Assembly (NCBI RefSeq): GCF_020991065.1
Contig: NZ_CP087710.1
Span: 1,922,001-1,986,000, forward strand
DNA: 64,000 nucleotides
DNA from: Nocardioides okcheonensis
Lineage (GTDB): Bacteria > Actinomycetota > Actinomycetes > Propionibacteriales > Nocardioidaceae
Direction: 5' to 3'
Positions 33,158 through 41,266 of this stretch are shown one piece after another (position 1 is the stretch's first letter; every line of letters begins with the position of its first letter). The notes below the pieces were generated by a model. It ran no database searches. It worked only from the letters and a program-made list of their open reading frames with translations, and was not told where the DNA came from. The translations under genes and the position numbers were made by a program.

Positions 33158-34452
33158 CCGATCTGCTCGTCGACGATCTTCTGGGCCTCCTCGGCGGCCT
33201 GCTCCGGCGACTGCCCGCCGACCACGGCGACGCAGGCGGCCTCGACGGCGGCCTCCACGTCGAGGTCGAAGAACTGGTAGCGCGGCGCGAGGATCGTGTT
33301 CTTCGACAGCCACGGCTCGATCCGCTTGAGGTCGGGGTTGGTGTAGTCGACGCCCTCGACGGTGACGTGCTGCGCGGTGCCGTTGGCGTACGCCCCCGCC
33401 ACCTCCGGGTCGGAGAGGTGCTCGAGCCACGCCACGGCGGTCTCCTGCTTCTCCGAGCTGCCGTTGACGCCGAGGATGAAGGTCGCGTTGTGGACGCCCT
33501 CGTAGGTCGCCTCACCGGCGCCGACGGTGATCGGCGCGACGAGGTCCATCGCGAACTCGGCGCCGAGCGCGCGGGTCGCGGCGATGTGATAGCTGCCGGT
33601 CGCGAGCATGCCGGCCTTCTCCTGGGCGAAGAGCTGCTGCAGCGGCTCGGGCGCGCTGCCGGCGGCGTTCTTCTGCATGTAGGGCACGAGCTCGGCGTAC
33701 TGGCCGAGGGTCTTGAGGAACCAGTCGTCGGTGACCTTGAGCTCACCGGCCTCGATCCGGGTGCCGAAGTCCTGCGACGGCGCGTTGTTCATCGTCATCG
33801 AGTTGAACAGCTGGGCGGCGTTGCCGGCGTCGCCGCCGGGCCAGGCGATCGGGGTCACGCCGGCGGACTTCAGGGTCTCGCAGAGCGCCAGGAAGCCGTC
33901 CCAGTCCTGCGGGAGCTCGGAGACGCCGGCCTTCTCGAACAGGTCGACGTTGTAGATCGGCATGAGGAAGACGACCTGGTAGGGCAGGCCGTACTGGGTC
34001 CCGTCCTTCTGGCCGACCTCGACGAAGCTGTCGGAGAAGTTGGCGACGAAGTCCTGGTCGCCCAGCTCGGCGAAGAGCCCGGCGGAGACCATGTCCTCGA
34101 ACTGTGCGCCGCGGAAGGCGGTGAAGGCGTCGCCCACCTCGCCGCCGCGCAGGCGCTGGATCGCGCTCGACTGGTAGTCGGTGGAGGGCGAGATGTCCTG
34201 CTTCACGCCGGCGTCGGGGTTGGCCTCGACGAAGCTCGCGATCAGCTCGTCGAAGACCTGCTGGTCCTCGGCGCGCCAGTGCGCGAAGGAGATCGTGTCG
34301 GTGGCCGTGCCGCCGGACGGCGCGACCCCGCCTCCTCCGCCGGACGAGCCGGGACCGGCGCACGCGGTGGCTCCCCAGGCGAGGCCGGACGCGCCGACCA
34401 GACCGAGCAGGCCCCTGCGGTCGAGGGTGAGCGGGCGGTGGCGGCTGGGCAT
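33154..34452 (-). CDS. Sugar ABC transporter substrate-binding lipoprotein
   Basis: 432 aa from the ATG giving MPSRHRPLTLDRRGLL; AAAGGA lies upstream at good spacing. The N-terminus has a twin-arginine pattern (LDRRGLLGLVG) and a lipobox-like ATAC, so it is probably a Tat-exported lipoprotein. A Gly/Ser linker follows. The mature part follows family 1 solute-binding proteins (ISFAHWRAEDQQVFDELIASF, NADLFEKAG-type, FLLGVNGSSEKQETAVAWLEHLSD). It is first in the operon; an exact 25-bp palindrome sits 26 bp upstream of the start. The sugar is unknown. Confidence 0.92.
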   Translation of the reverse strand: MPSRHRPLTLDRRGLLGLVGASGLAWGATACAGPGSSGGGGGVAPSGGTATDTISFAHWRAEDQQVFDELIASFVEANPDAGVKQDISPSTDYQSSAIQRLRGGEVGDAFTAFRGAQFEDMVSAGLFAELGDQDFVANFSDSFVEVGQKDGTQYGLPYQVVFLMPIYNVDLFEKAGVSELPQDWDGFLALCETLKSAGVTPIAWPGGDAGNAAQLFNSMTMNNAPSQDFGTRIEAGELKVTDDWFLKTLGQYAELVPYMQKNAAGSAPEPLQQLFAQEKAGMLATGSYHIAATRALGAEFAMDLVAPITVGAGEATYEGVHNATFILGVNGSSEKQETAVAWLEHLSDPEVAGAYANGTAQHVTVEGVDYTNPDLKRIEPWLSKNTILAPRYQFFDLDVEAAVEAACVAVVGGQSPEQAAEEAQKIVDEQIG

Positions 34453-34477
34453 GGTGGATCCTTTCGGCCTTGACAAG

Positions 34478-34502
34478 TAACTCAACTACTTTAGTTGAGT
34501 TA
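34478..34502. promoter_or_regulatory. 25-bp palindromic operator of the sugar ABC operon
   Basis: Perfect 11-bp arms TAACTCAACTA and TAGTTGAGTTA are separated by CTT, directly upstream of the binding-protein gene. The A/T-rich operator stands out in this genome. On the minus strand it includes TAAAGT, a possible -10, so a bound repressor would block transcription. The likely binder is a LacI-, ROK- or GntR-family sugar regulator encoded elsewhere; none is adjacent. Confidence 0.85.
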
Positions 34503-34528
34503 GAAGCTGGCCCCGACACCGCCTCCCG

Positions 34529-35038
34529 TCAGGAGGTGCGCGGCCCGAGAAGTCCCAGGACGTACGCCGCCTGCCCGAGGTGCTGCAGGCAGTCGCCCTG
34601 GATGCTGACCAGCCGCTGCCCTGCCGTGACCGGCGGGTCCCAGCGCTGGTCGACCTCGCGCTCGAGCTCCGCCTCGTCGACGGTCCCGAGGTAGCGCGCG
34701 GTCGCGAGGGTCACCTCGTGGTGGTACGCGACGAGCAGCGAGGCGTCCTCGACCCGGATCGCGTCGACCTGCTCGCTGGTGTGGCCGTAGCCGATGTCGT
34801 CGGTGCCGTTGGGCAGGCCGAAGCGATCCTGGAACCGCTCCCAGACCTGGCTCGTGCCGGCGAGGTCGGCGACGTGGTCGTCCTGCACCCGCGCGAGGTG
34901 CCACAGCAGCCAGCCGACCGGGTTGCCCGTCCCGCCCGGGCGGTGGTGCAGCTGCTCGTCGTCGAGCCCCTCGGCCGTGCTGGCGTAGAGCTCGGTGATC
35001 CGGCCGAAGCCCTCGGTCAGGAGTCCGCGAACGTCCAC
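34529..35038 (-). CDS. DinB-family protein (DUF664/mycothiol-transferase type)
   Basis: 169 aa, four-helix-bundle pattern of DinB. Candidate metal ligands are the His in LLWHLARVQDDHVADL (about residue 47), the pair in YHHEVT (about 106) and the His in GDCLQHLGQAAYVLG (about 152). Actinobacterial members include mycothiol-dependent transferases and isomerases that detoxify or modify thiol-linked compounds. Reaction unknown. It stands alone before the small protein gene at 35043. Confidence 0.85.
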   Translation of the reverse strand: MDVRGLLTEGFGRITELYASTAEGLDDEQLHHRPGGTGNPVGWLLWHLARVQDDHVADLAGTSQVWERFQDRFGLPNGTDDIGYGHTSEQVDAIRVEDASLLVAYHHEVTLATARYLGTVDEAELEREVDQRWDPPVTAGQRLVSIQGDCLQHLGQAAYVLGLLGPRTS

Positions 35039-35042
35039 AGGG

Positions 35043-35282
35043 TCACTCCGCGGGCGTCGCGGCGCGGACCTGGGGCGTCGGGGACGACTCGTCCTTGAGG
35101 TCGTCGATCTCCGCGAGGATCCGCGTGCGCTCGTCGTCGGGCAGCGACACCCGCGCCTGGCTGAGGCCCTGGTCGAGCTCGTCGGCGATGACCGCGTCCT
35201 CAGCGCTGTACTGGTAGGAGCTCACGTCGTCGACCACCCGCTGGGCCGCCTCGACCGCTGCCTGCTGCTCGTCGTCAGTCAT
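35043..35282 (-). CDS. Small acidic hypothetical protein
   Basis: 79 aa from the ATG giving MTDDEQQAAVEAAQRVV; a GTG three codons upstream is an alternative. Helical and Glu/Asp/Gln-rich, with no signal peptide, membrane segment or known domain. The DinB gene follows 4 bp downstream on the same strand, so it may be co-transcribed with it. Not recognised. Confidence 0.55.
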   Translation of the reverse strand: MTDDEQQAAVEAAQRVVDDVSSYQYSAEDAVIADELDQGLSQARVSLPDDERTRILAEIDDLKDESSPTPQVRAATPAE

Positions 35283-35324
35283 GCGCTCCACCGTCCGTGA
35301 GCGGCGCGCGCGACACCACGTCCC

Positions 35325-36443
35325 TCAGGGTGAAGCAGTCCAGAAGGCCTTCAACAGGTCCTCGATCCCGGGCGAGCCGAGCACCACCTGGGTGAGCAGG
35401 ACAGCCACGACGCCGTCCGGGTGGACGTACGCCGACGTGCCGGTGCCACCGACCCAGCCGTAGCGGCCGACGACGTTCCACGGCTCGATCAGGCTGGTGT
35501 CGACGCCGCCGCCGTAGCCCCAGCCCTGGCCGTCGAGGAAGAACCCGGCCATCTCACGGTCCTGCGCGGTGGTGTGGTCGGTCATCATCTGTCGCACGGA
35601 CTCCGCGCGGAGCACCTCGCCACCACCGGCGAGCAGCATCCGGCCGAAGGCCAGCCAGTCGTCAGCCGTGGTGACCAGCCCGCCCGACCCCGACGCGAAG
35701 GCGCACGGGCGGGCGTGGGCGCCACTGGGCCTGTCGATCGGCGCGAGGACGCCGTCGTCCGCGGCGTAGAGCGTGGTGAACCGGCCGAGGCTGTCGGCCG
35801 GGACGTGGAACCCGGTGTCGGCCATCCCGAGCGGATCGAGGATCCGCTCGGCCATCACCTCGGCGAAGCCCTTCCCGGTCGCACGACCGGCGAGCACCCC
35901 GAGGACGTCGTAGGAGGCGTTGTAGGTCCAGCCGTCCCCCGGCTGGTGCATGAGCGGGATCTCGCCGAGCCGCCGCATCCACTCGTCGGGCCCCGGCACC
36001 AGGTGGACGTCGCTCTCCGCCTGGCCGAGCCGCTCCATGAGCACCGCAGGCACCGGCGACTCCCACGTGGCGAAGCCGTGCCCGGCGGTCCCGCCGAGCA
36101 GGTGACGTGCGGTGATCGGCCGCTCGGCCGCGACGGTGTCGTCGAGCGGGCCCTCCCGCGTGCGCAGCACGCGCGGCGCGGCCAGCTCGGGCAGCAGGTC
36201 GGCGACCGGGGCGTCGAGGTCCAGGGTCCCGTCGTCCACCAGCGACATCACGACCGCGGCCGTCAGCGGCTTGGTGATCGACGCGGCCCGGAAGATCGAG
36301 TCGCGGGCCATCGGTGCGCCGTCGTCGTCCCGCGTGCCGAGCGTGACCACCTCGACGCGCTCACCCCGCGCGACCAGTCCGACCAGGCCCGGGACGTCAC
36401 CGGAGTCGACGAAGGGCCGCAGGATCGCCTCGAGACCAGCCAC
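35325..36443 (-). CDS. Serine hydrolase of the beta-lactamase/class C esterase family
   Basis: 372 aa. The nucleophile motif S-x-x-K is SITK in IFRAASITKPLTAAVVMSL (about residues 55-58); the second motif is YNASYDVLG (about 172); the region DGWTY-to-GTGTSAYVHPDGVVAVLL near 345 corresponds to the third motif area. No signal peptide is present, so it is probably a cytoplasmic esterase or amidase rather than a true beta-lactamase. Length is typical of family S12/EstB-like proteins. Substrate unknown. Confidence 0.88.
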   Translation of the reverse strand: MAGLEAILRPFVDSGDVPGLVGLVARGERVEVVTLGTRDDDGAPMARDSIFRAASITKPLTAAVVMSLVDDGTLDLDAPVADLLPELAAPRVLRTREGPLDDTVAAERPITARHLLGGTAGHGFATWESPVPAVLMERLGQAESDVHLVPGPDEWMRRLGEIPLMHQPGDGWTYNASYDVLGVLAGRATGKGFAEVMAERILDPLGMADTGFHVPADSLGRFTTLYAADDGVLAPIDRPSGAHARPCAFASGSGGLVTTADDWLAFGRMLLAGGGEVLRAESVRQMMTDHTTAQDREMAGFFLDGQGWGYGGGVDTSLIEPWNVVGRYGWVGGTGTSAYVHPDGVVAVLLTQVVLGSPGIEDLLKAFWTASP

Positions 36444-36461
36444 CCGCCGACCGTACGCCGG

Positions 36462-36683
36462 CTACAGGTGGTGGAGCTTGGCGTACGGGCTGGTGATCCG
36501 CAGCGTGCGCTCGCCGAAGTCGACGCTGACCGCGTGCGCCTCGACGTTGACCACCCGGCCGAGGCCGTAGAGGTCGTGGGTGACCCGGTCGTCCTTCTCG
36601 AAGGTCTCGATGACCGGTTCGACAGCCTTCTTGAAGGGGCTGCTGCTGCGGCGGTTGCGGGGCGTGTGGGATGAGTCAGTCAT
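36462..36683 (-). CDS. Small basic-to-beta protein with Tudor/CarD-like C-terminus
   Basis: 73 aa. The N-terminal third is Ser/Arg-rich; the rest (KDDRVTHDLYGLGRVVNVEAHAVSVDFGERTLRITSPYAKLHHL) has the short beta-barrel pattern seen at the C-terminus of UvrD/PcrA helicases and in CarD-like RNA-polymerase-binding modules. A role in binding RNA polymerase or nucleic acid is plausible but unproven. It lies 18 bp from the end of the serine hydrolase frame and is divergent from the SDR gene at 36746. Confidence 0.7.
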   Translation of the reverse strand: MTDSSHTPRNRRSSSPFKKAVEPVIETFEKDDRVTHDLYGLGRVVNVEAHAVSVDFGERTLRITSPYAKLHHL

Positions 36684-36733
36684 TTGACCCCATCATCCGC
36701 CCTCGGTGGTGATCTGGCGACTCCGCACGCCGT

Positions 36734-36739
36734 TAGGCT
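36734..36739 (+). promoter_or_regulatory. Leaderless-type -10 (TAGGCT) for the SDR gene
   Basis: TAGGCT followed by 6 nt and the ATG at 36746, no SD. Same arrangement as at several other genes in this window. Confidence 0.5.
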
Positions 36740-36745
36740 CGCTGC

Positions 36746-37573
36746 ATGAGCACCCCCGTCGCCCTCGTCACCGGCGGATCGTCCGGGATCGGCGAGTCCA
36801 CCGCCCGCGCCCTGCTCGCGCAGGGATTCACCGTCCACGCGGTCGCGCGACGCGTCGACAAGATGGCCCCGCTCGCCGCCGAGGGCGTCCACACGCACCG
36901 GATGGACGTCACCGACGACGCCTCGATGGTCGCCGGCATCGACCGGATCCTCGAGGAGGAGGGCCGCCTCGACGTCCTGGTCAACAACGCCGGCTACGGC
37001 TCCTACGGCGCGGTCGAGGACGTCCCGATCGACGAGGCGCGGCGCCAGTTCGAGGTCAACGTCTTCGGCCTCGCCCGCCTGGTCCAGCTCGTCACGCCGC
37101 ACATGCGCGCGCAGCGCTCGGGGCGGATCATCAACATCTCCTCGATCGGCGGGAAGTTCTACGAGCCGTTCGGCGCGTGGTACCACGCGACCAAGTTCGC
37201 CGTGGAGGGCTTCAGCGACAGCCTGCGCATGGAGCTGCGCCCGTTCGGCATCAAGGTCGTGCTGATCGAGCCCGGCCCGATCCGGACCGAGTGGAACGAG
37301 ATCGCCCGCGACTCGCTGCTCGAGCGGTCCGGCGACGGCGCCTACGGGGCGTACGCCCGGAAGGCGTTCGACGTGATGCAGCGCTTCGACGAGCCGGCGC
37401 GCGCCTCGACGCCGGAGGAGGTGGCGGACAAGATCGTGAAGGCCGCCACCGTCGCCCGGCCCGCCGCGCGCTACCCCGTCGGCCGCGGCGCGCGCACCAT
37501 CACCACCTCGCGCGACCTGCTCCCGGACCGGCTGTTCGACGAGGTCGTCAGCCGGACCTACGGGACGCGCTAG
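36746..37573 (+). CDS. Short-chain dehydrogenase/reductase (oxidoreductase)
   Basis: 275 aa. Cofactor motif TGGSSGIGEST, acidic/basic region ARRVDKM suggesting NADP(H), NNAGYGSYG, catalytic Ser in INISSIGG, Tyr-x-x-x-Lys in YHATKFAVEGFSDSLRMEL and PGPIRTEW. This is the DltE-like subgroup of classical SDRs with an extended C-terminus. No substrate can be named. The gene ends at a strong hairpin and is convergent with the secreted protein gene. Confidence 0.92.
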   Translation: MSTPVALVTGGSSGIGESTARALLAQGFTVHAVARRVDKMAPLAAEGVHTHRMDVTDDASMVAGIDRILEEEGRLDVLVNNAGYGSYGAVEDVPIDEARRQFEVNVFGLARLVQLVTPHMRAQRSGRIINISSIGGKFYEPFGAWYHATKFAVEGFSDSLRMELRPFGIKVVLIEPGPIRTEWNEIARDSLLERSGDGAYGAYARKAFDVMQRFDEPARASTPEEVADKIVKAATVARPAARYPVGRGARTITTSRDLLPDRLFDEVVSRTYGTR

Positions 37574-37591
37574 TGCGTGCCGGCGCGGGCG

Positions 37592-37618
37592 GGGTGCGGG
37601 CCCCGAGGACCCGCACCC
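37592..37618. terminator. Bidirectional hairpin terminator
   Basis: Perfect 9-bp stem GGGTGCGGG / CCCGCACCC with a 9-nt loop between the convergent SDR and secreted-protein genes. Confidence 0.8.
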
Positions 37619-37626
37619 TCCTCGCG

Positions 37627-38106
37627 TCAGGAGGCCGGCGTGAAGGCGATGTAGGCGCGGCCGACGGCGGCGGTCGGGCTGATGAGGACCGACGGGGCGT
37701 CGCACGTCCGCGGGAGGGCCAGGCCCTCGACCCGGAAGCGCGCGTCGCCGCCGGGCACCGAGAGCTCCTGCGGGCCGCTGTCGGCGACCGGCGTGCCGGC
37801 GCAGTAGACGACGGCCGTGATCGACGCGACCGGGTTGTCCTGCGTGCCGTCCGGACGCGGGATCTGGAACCCCTCGAGCCGCACGTCCATCCGGCCGTCG
37901 TCGCGGACGCGGACCTCGCCGCGGTCGAGCACCCACGGCGCGGCGCCCGGAGGGAGGCCGTTGACGGTGCCGAAGGTCGGCTGGCTCGGGACCAGGTCGG
38001 CGCGGACCAGGTCGTGCTTCGACGAGGCGAGGGCGGGAGCGGCGGCGACGGACAGCGCGAGCAGCGTGGCCGCGGCCACCGCGCCCGTGCGAGTGGTGGA
38101 GTGCAT
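37627..38106 (-). CDS. Secreted protein of unknown function
   Basis: 159 aa with a clear Sec signal peptide (MHSTTRTGAVAAATLLALSVAAAPALA-SS, cleavage about residue 27). The mature part is beta-rich, repeats short DG turns, and has a Cys pair (VVYCAG and PRTCDAP) likely to form one disulphide. It resembles the small immunoglobulin-like or superoxide-dismutase-like secreted proteins of actinobacteria only in general character. No domain recognised. No partner genes nearby. Confidence 0.72.
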   Translation of the reverse strand: MHSTTRTGAVAAATLLALSVAAAPALASSKHDLVRADLVPSQPTFGTVNGLPPGAAPWVLDRGEVRVRDDGRMDVRLEGFQIPRPDGTQDNPVASITAVVYCAGTPVADSGPQELSVPGGDARFRVEGLALPRTCDAPSVLISPTAAVGRAYIAFTPAS

Positions 38107-38206
38107 GGCGTTCCTCCGGGATCGGGGTCGGTGCGCGGTCGGACGACCACGCCACGTCCGGGTCGTACGGGACCGGGGCGCGCACGGTTCAACCGTCCCG
38201 GGATCG

Positions 38207-38830
38207 GTGGTTGAGGTGTCCGCCGACGAGCTGGTCGCCCGCGCCCGCCGCCTGCTGGCGATGCCCGGGCGCGCGGTCCTCGGCATCACCGGCGCGCCCG
38301 GCGCCGGGAAGTCGACGCTGACCGCCGCGCTCCTCGACGGGCTCGGTCCAGACGCCGCGCACCTGCCGATGGACGGCTTCCACCTCGCCGACGTCCAGCT
38401 CGACCGGCTCGGGCTGCGCGACCGCAAGGGCGCGCCCGAGACCTTCGACGTCGACGGCTACGTCTCGGCGCTCGCCCGGCTCCACTCCGCGCCCGACACG
38501 GTGCTCTACGTCCCCGGGTTCGAGCGCGACCTCGAGCAGCCGGTCGCCGCGGCGATCGCCATCGCGCCGGCTGCGCGGCTCGTGGTCACGGAGGGCAACT
38601 ACCTCCTGCTGACCTCCGGCGGCTGGGAGCGCGTACGCCCGCACCTCGCCGAGGTGTGGTTCGTCGAGGTCGACGACGACCTCCGCCGCTCGCGGCTGGT
38701 GTCGCGGCACGAGGAGTTCGGCAAGGCGCCCGATGCCGCGCGCGAGTGGGTCGAGCGCAGCGACGAGGCCAACGCCCGGCTGGTCGCCGCGACGCGGGAG
38801 GCGGCCGACCTGGTGGTCCGGCTCGACTGA
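38207..38830 (+). CDS. Uridine kinase-like P-loop nucleoside/nucleotide kinase
   Basis: 207 aa from a GTG (alternative GTG three codons later). Walker A is GITGAPGAGKSTL (about residues 27-39). LPMDGFHLADVQL and VVTEGNYLLL are the signatures of the PanK/uridine kinase-like family (fructose transport system kinase/YfdH-type). FEVDGYV-like FDVDGYVSALARL and VPGFERDLEQPV match the substrate-binding part. It phosphorylates an unidentified small molecule with ATP. The start region shares GGTGGTTGAGGTG with the dispersed repeat of this genome, perhaps by chance. Confidence 0.85.
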   Translation: MVEVSADELVARARRLLAMPGRAVLGITGAPGAGKSTLTAALLDGLGPDAAHLPMDGFHLADVQLDRLGLRDRKGAPETFDVDGYVSALARLHSAPDTVLYVPGFERDLEQPVAAAIAIAPAARLVVTEGNYLLLTSGGWERVRPHLAEVWFVEVDDDLRRSRLVSRHEEFGKAPDAAREWVERSDEANARLVAATREAADLVVRLD

Positions 38831-38837
38831 GCCCGGC

Positions 38838-39230
38838 TCAGGCCGGTGCGAGCACCTCGATGCCGAGGGTGGCAGCGGCGTCGGCCATCCGGCGGTCGTA
38901 GGTGAGGACCGCCTCGACGTCGAGCCGGATCGCCGCCGACAGGTGCAGGGCGTCGAGCGAGCGCAGCGACTCGCCCGGCAGCAGCCCGGCCTCCGTGAAC
39001 AGCGGCGGCGGCAGCTCGTGCAGATCGACGCCGCGCAGCAGCCGGGTCACCGCCGCCTGCGTCAGGGCAGGCTCACGACCGGCCAGCCGCCTCAGCTCGG
39101 TCTCGAGGAGCAGGCAGGCCACCACGTGGACCTCGTCGTCGCGGAGCTCCTCGGCCAGCGCCTCCGACTCCGCCTCCTCGACCAGCAGCTTCGCCGCGGC
39201 GGACGTGTCGAGGTAGAGACGCCGGATCAC
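38838..39230 (-). CDS. vapC: PIN-domain toxin (VapC-type)
   Basis: 130 aa from a GTG overlapping the antitoxin stop (GTGA). PIN residues: Asp in RLYLDTSAAAKLLVEEAES, Glu in LLLETELRRLA, Asp in ESLRSLDALHLSAAI and Asp in AVLTYDRRMADAA, the acidic quartet that binds Mg/Mn for RNA cleavage. VapC toxins cut tRNA or rRNA at specific sites when the antitoxin is lost. It forms a standard toxin-antitoxin pair with the upstream gene. Converges with the P-loop kinase gene 7 bp away. Confidence 0.92.
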   Translation of the reverse strand: MIRRLYLDTSAAAKLLVEEAESEALAEELRDDEVHVVACLLLETELRRLAGREPALTQAAVTRLLRGVDLHELPPPLFTEAGLLPGESLRSLDALHLSAAIRLDVEAVLTYDRRMADAAATLGIEVLAPA

Positions 39231-39478
39231 CGGTCGCCGCGGAGGTCGTCGAGGTGCCCCGCCGTCGGGCGCGTCGCCCGCACCCGCGGCAGTGCCGTGA
39301 CATCGACCCCCTCGGCCGCCGGACGCACCACCCGGAGGTCCGTGTCCGGGACCGGGGTGAGCCTGGCCACCGGCACGCCGCGCCTGGTCACCACGAACGA
39401 CTCGCCCGACTCGACGGCGCGCATGATCGTCGCGTTGTCGTTGCGGAGCTCGCGCTGGCTGATCGATCGCACGTCCAC
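39227..39478 (-). CDS. vapB: Phd/YefM-type antitoxin of the VapC pair
   Basis: 83 aa from GTG (VDVRSISQREL; a GTG two codons later is possible). The N-terminus is a Phd/YefM DNA-binding domain (ISQRELRNDNATIMRAVESGESFVVTRRGVPVARLTPV); the C-terminal half is flexible, the part that would wrap the toxin. It neutralises the PIN toxin and represses its own promoter. The coupling by GTGA overlap is typical. The opposite-strand neighbours are unrelated. Confidence 0.9.
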   Translation of the reverse strand: MDVRSISQRELRNDNATIMRAVESGESFVVTRRGVPVARLTPVPDTDLRVVRPAAEGVDVTALPRVRATRPTAGHLDDLRGDR

Positions 39479-39519
39479 GACCGTAGCACCTCGTAGCACT
39501 TCGAGGCGTCGGCCCGGTA

Positions 39520-40686
39520 TCACGCCGCCACCGACGAGGTCCCGGCCAGGTCCAGGAGCCGACCGCGCGCGGGCGGGTGGACCAGCGCCGCCCACCGCTC
39601 CCACGCCGCTCGTTGCTCCTGTCCGGCGAGCGTGCGACGTGCGTCGGCGTGGGCGGCCGGCTGGAGGACCGCGGCCGCGACGTGGGGCGCGTCCGACTCG
39701 TCGATCCCGCCCTCGGACGCGCGACGCAGGATCCGGTACGCCGCTCGCGGGATCTCGTCACGCCCCTTGCGGAGCTGCCGGGTGACCCGCTCGAGGTCGG
39801 CCGGCGGCGTACCGATGCGCAGCAGGTCGATGCTGAGGACGTCGGTGACCAGCTCGAGGTCGGGCCGCATGAAGTCGCGCTCGACCAGCCTGCCCTCGTC
39901 CAGGGCCTGCTTCACCTGCAGCCACGGGGTGTCGGAGGTCGCCACGTCGCGGGCCACACCCTCGGACACCGACACCGGCGGGCTGTCGAACATCAGGAGG
40001 TCGTCGACCCCGCTGGGCACCAACCGGCCCAGGACCCACCCGGAGTCGCCGGCCAGCTCCCGGGCACCGAGGTCGAGCACCTCGAGCTCGGAGCCGTCGA
40101 CGTCGCCCACCCGCAGTCGTCCTCCGGGTGCGGGCTCGCCGATCCGGTGGCCGCTGAGCCGGGCCCCCGTCCACGACCGTGCCAGCGCGGCGTGCTCGGC
40201 GAGTCGACCGGTCGCGAGCTCGTCCACGAACCGGCTGAGCCCCTCGATCTCGTGGAGCAGGAGCTGATGGAAGAGCCACGACTCCGATGCCACCCACGAG
40301 ACGACCTTCAGCGGGTCGCCCCCGTTGGCGTGGCAGTCGGCGAGCTGGTCTGCGTGGAAGGTCTCGACGGCGTACTTGAGCACCTGCCGCTGCATGCGCC
40401 CGGTCGCGGTCGTCAGGTCCTCGCACCGGGTGGCCTGGTAGGCGATCCACCGCGCCCACACCCAGTCCGGCAGGTCGTCGCCGAGCGCCGCCACCTGGGC
40501 CAGCAGCAGCGGGTGCCGCCCCCTGGCCGGGAACGCCGGGACCGCGACGTGCAGCGCCCGGGCCCCGGCGGCGTCGCCGGACCGCTCGGCGCCGAGCGAG
40601 CGGTCCACGAGGTCGTGGTGAGCCGCGGTCATCCGGTCGGCGACCCGCGGGTGCCGACGGAAGCCGGGAGAGACGTGTCTGGACAT
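39520..40686 (-). CDS. Hypothetical protein of 388 aa, helical N-terminus
   Basis: 388 aa from an ATG giving MSRHVSPGFRRHP. GGAGG lies only 1 nt before this ATG, so a start further down (for example MTAAHHDLVDRSLG, 40632) is possible. The first half is alpha-helical with many Trp and His (DLPDWVWARWIAYQATRCEDL); the middle has a small beta module (LEVLDLGARELAGDSGWVLGRLVPSGVDDLLMFDSPPVSV). No catalytic motif or signal peptide. I do not recognise the family; it may be lineage-restricted. It is divergent from the paralogous protein gene at 40806. Confidence 0.7.
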   Translation of the reverse strand: MSRHVSPGFRRHPRVADRMTAAHHDLVDRSLGAERSGDAAGARALHVAVPAFPARGRHPLLLAQVAALGDDLPDWVWARWIAYQATRCEDLTTATGRMQRQVLKYAVETFHADQLADCHANGGDPLKVVSWVASESWLFHQLLLHEIEGLSRFVDELATGRLAEHAALARSWTGARLSGHRIGEPAPGGRLRVGDVDGSELEVLDLGARELAGDSGWVLGRLVPSGVDDLLMFDSPPVSVSEGVARDVATSDTPWLQVKQALDEGRLVERDFMRPDLELVTDVLSIDLLRIGTPPADLERVTRQLRKGRDEIPRAAYRILRRASEGGIDESDAPHVAAAVLQPAAHADARRTLAGQEQRAAWERWAALVHPPARGRLLDLAGTSSVAA

Positions 40687-40805
40687 GCCTCCAGTGAAGG
40701 CTGCGGCCGGGCGCTGCCACAAGCCGTCCCGACGGATCTGTGGACAGTCCTGGCACCTGTGGAGAGGCGTTCGCCATCACCGCGGTTCGGGTGCAGCATC
40801 GGGCG

Positions 40806-41225
40806 ATGCTCGCCGACATCGTCATCACCACCCAGGCCCAGCTCGAGGAGGCGTGGCACGACCTGATGGGGCCGTGGAGCTTCGGCCGCCACAGCCTCTG
40901 GCTGCTCGTCATCGCGGACGACCGCCCCGTGCCCCATCTCACGGAGATCGAGCTCGACGCCGACCCGCCAGGTGCCGAGGACCTCGACGGCATGGCGCAG
41001 GTCCTCGACATGCTCGCGGAGGACCTGGGGCCGGACATCCGGGTCGCGTTCCTCCGCTCTCGTCCCGGCATCGACACGATCACCGCCACCGACCGCGCCT
41101 GGGCGTCCAGCCTCTACGCCGCCGCCCGCCGGGCTCGCGTGTCGTGCGAGGTGGTCCACCTCGCGACGCGCGGCTCGGTCCGCCCGATCCCCGCCGACGT
41201 CGTCGGCATCCGGTCATCGGCGTGA
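40806..41225 (+). CDS. Conserved actinobacterial hypothetical protein, paralogue A
   Basis: 139 aa, ATG 6 nt after CAGCAT. Pattern: LEEAWHDLMGPWSFGRHSLWLLVIADDRPVPHLTEIE, VAFLRSRPGIDTITATDRAWASSLYAAARRARVSCEVVHLATRGSVRPIPAD. It is clearly related over its full length to the protein at 52575-53003. Alternating alpha/beta, cytosolic, no catalytic motif I can name. A closely related type is common in high-G+C actinobacteria and has no assigned function. Confidence 0.78.
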   Translation: MLADIVITTQAQLEEAWHDLMGPWSFGRHSLWLLVIADDRPVPHLTEIELDADPPGAEDLDGMAQVLDMLAEDLGPDIRVAFLRSRPGIDTITATDRAWASSLYAAARRARVSCEVVHLATRGSVRPIPADVVGIRSSA

Positions 41226-41266
41226 GGCGTCGGCTCCGACACCCGCACGTGCAGCACCATGGCACC

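Noticed and set aside
35325-36443. Antibiotic-resistance beta-lactamase
   Set aside because: The S-x-x-K motif is shared by esterases and peptidases of the same fold, and there is no signal peptide; resistance cannot be claimed.
38206-38218. Another dispersed element copy at the P-loop kinase start (GGTGGTTGAGGTG)
   Set aside because: Only one 13-bp end matches and no CGAAACC end follows; too short to separate from chance.
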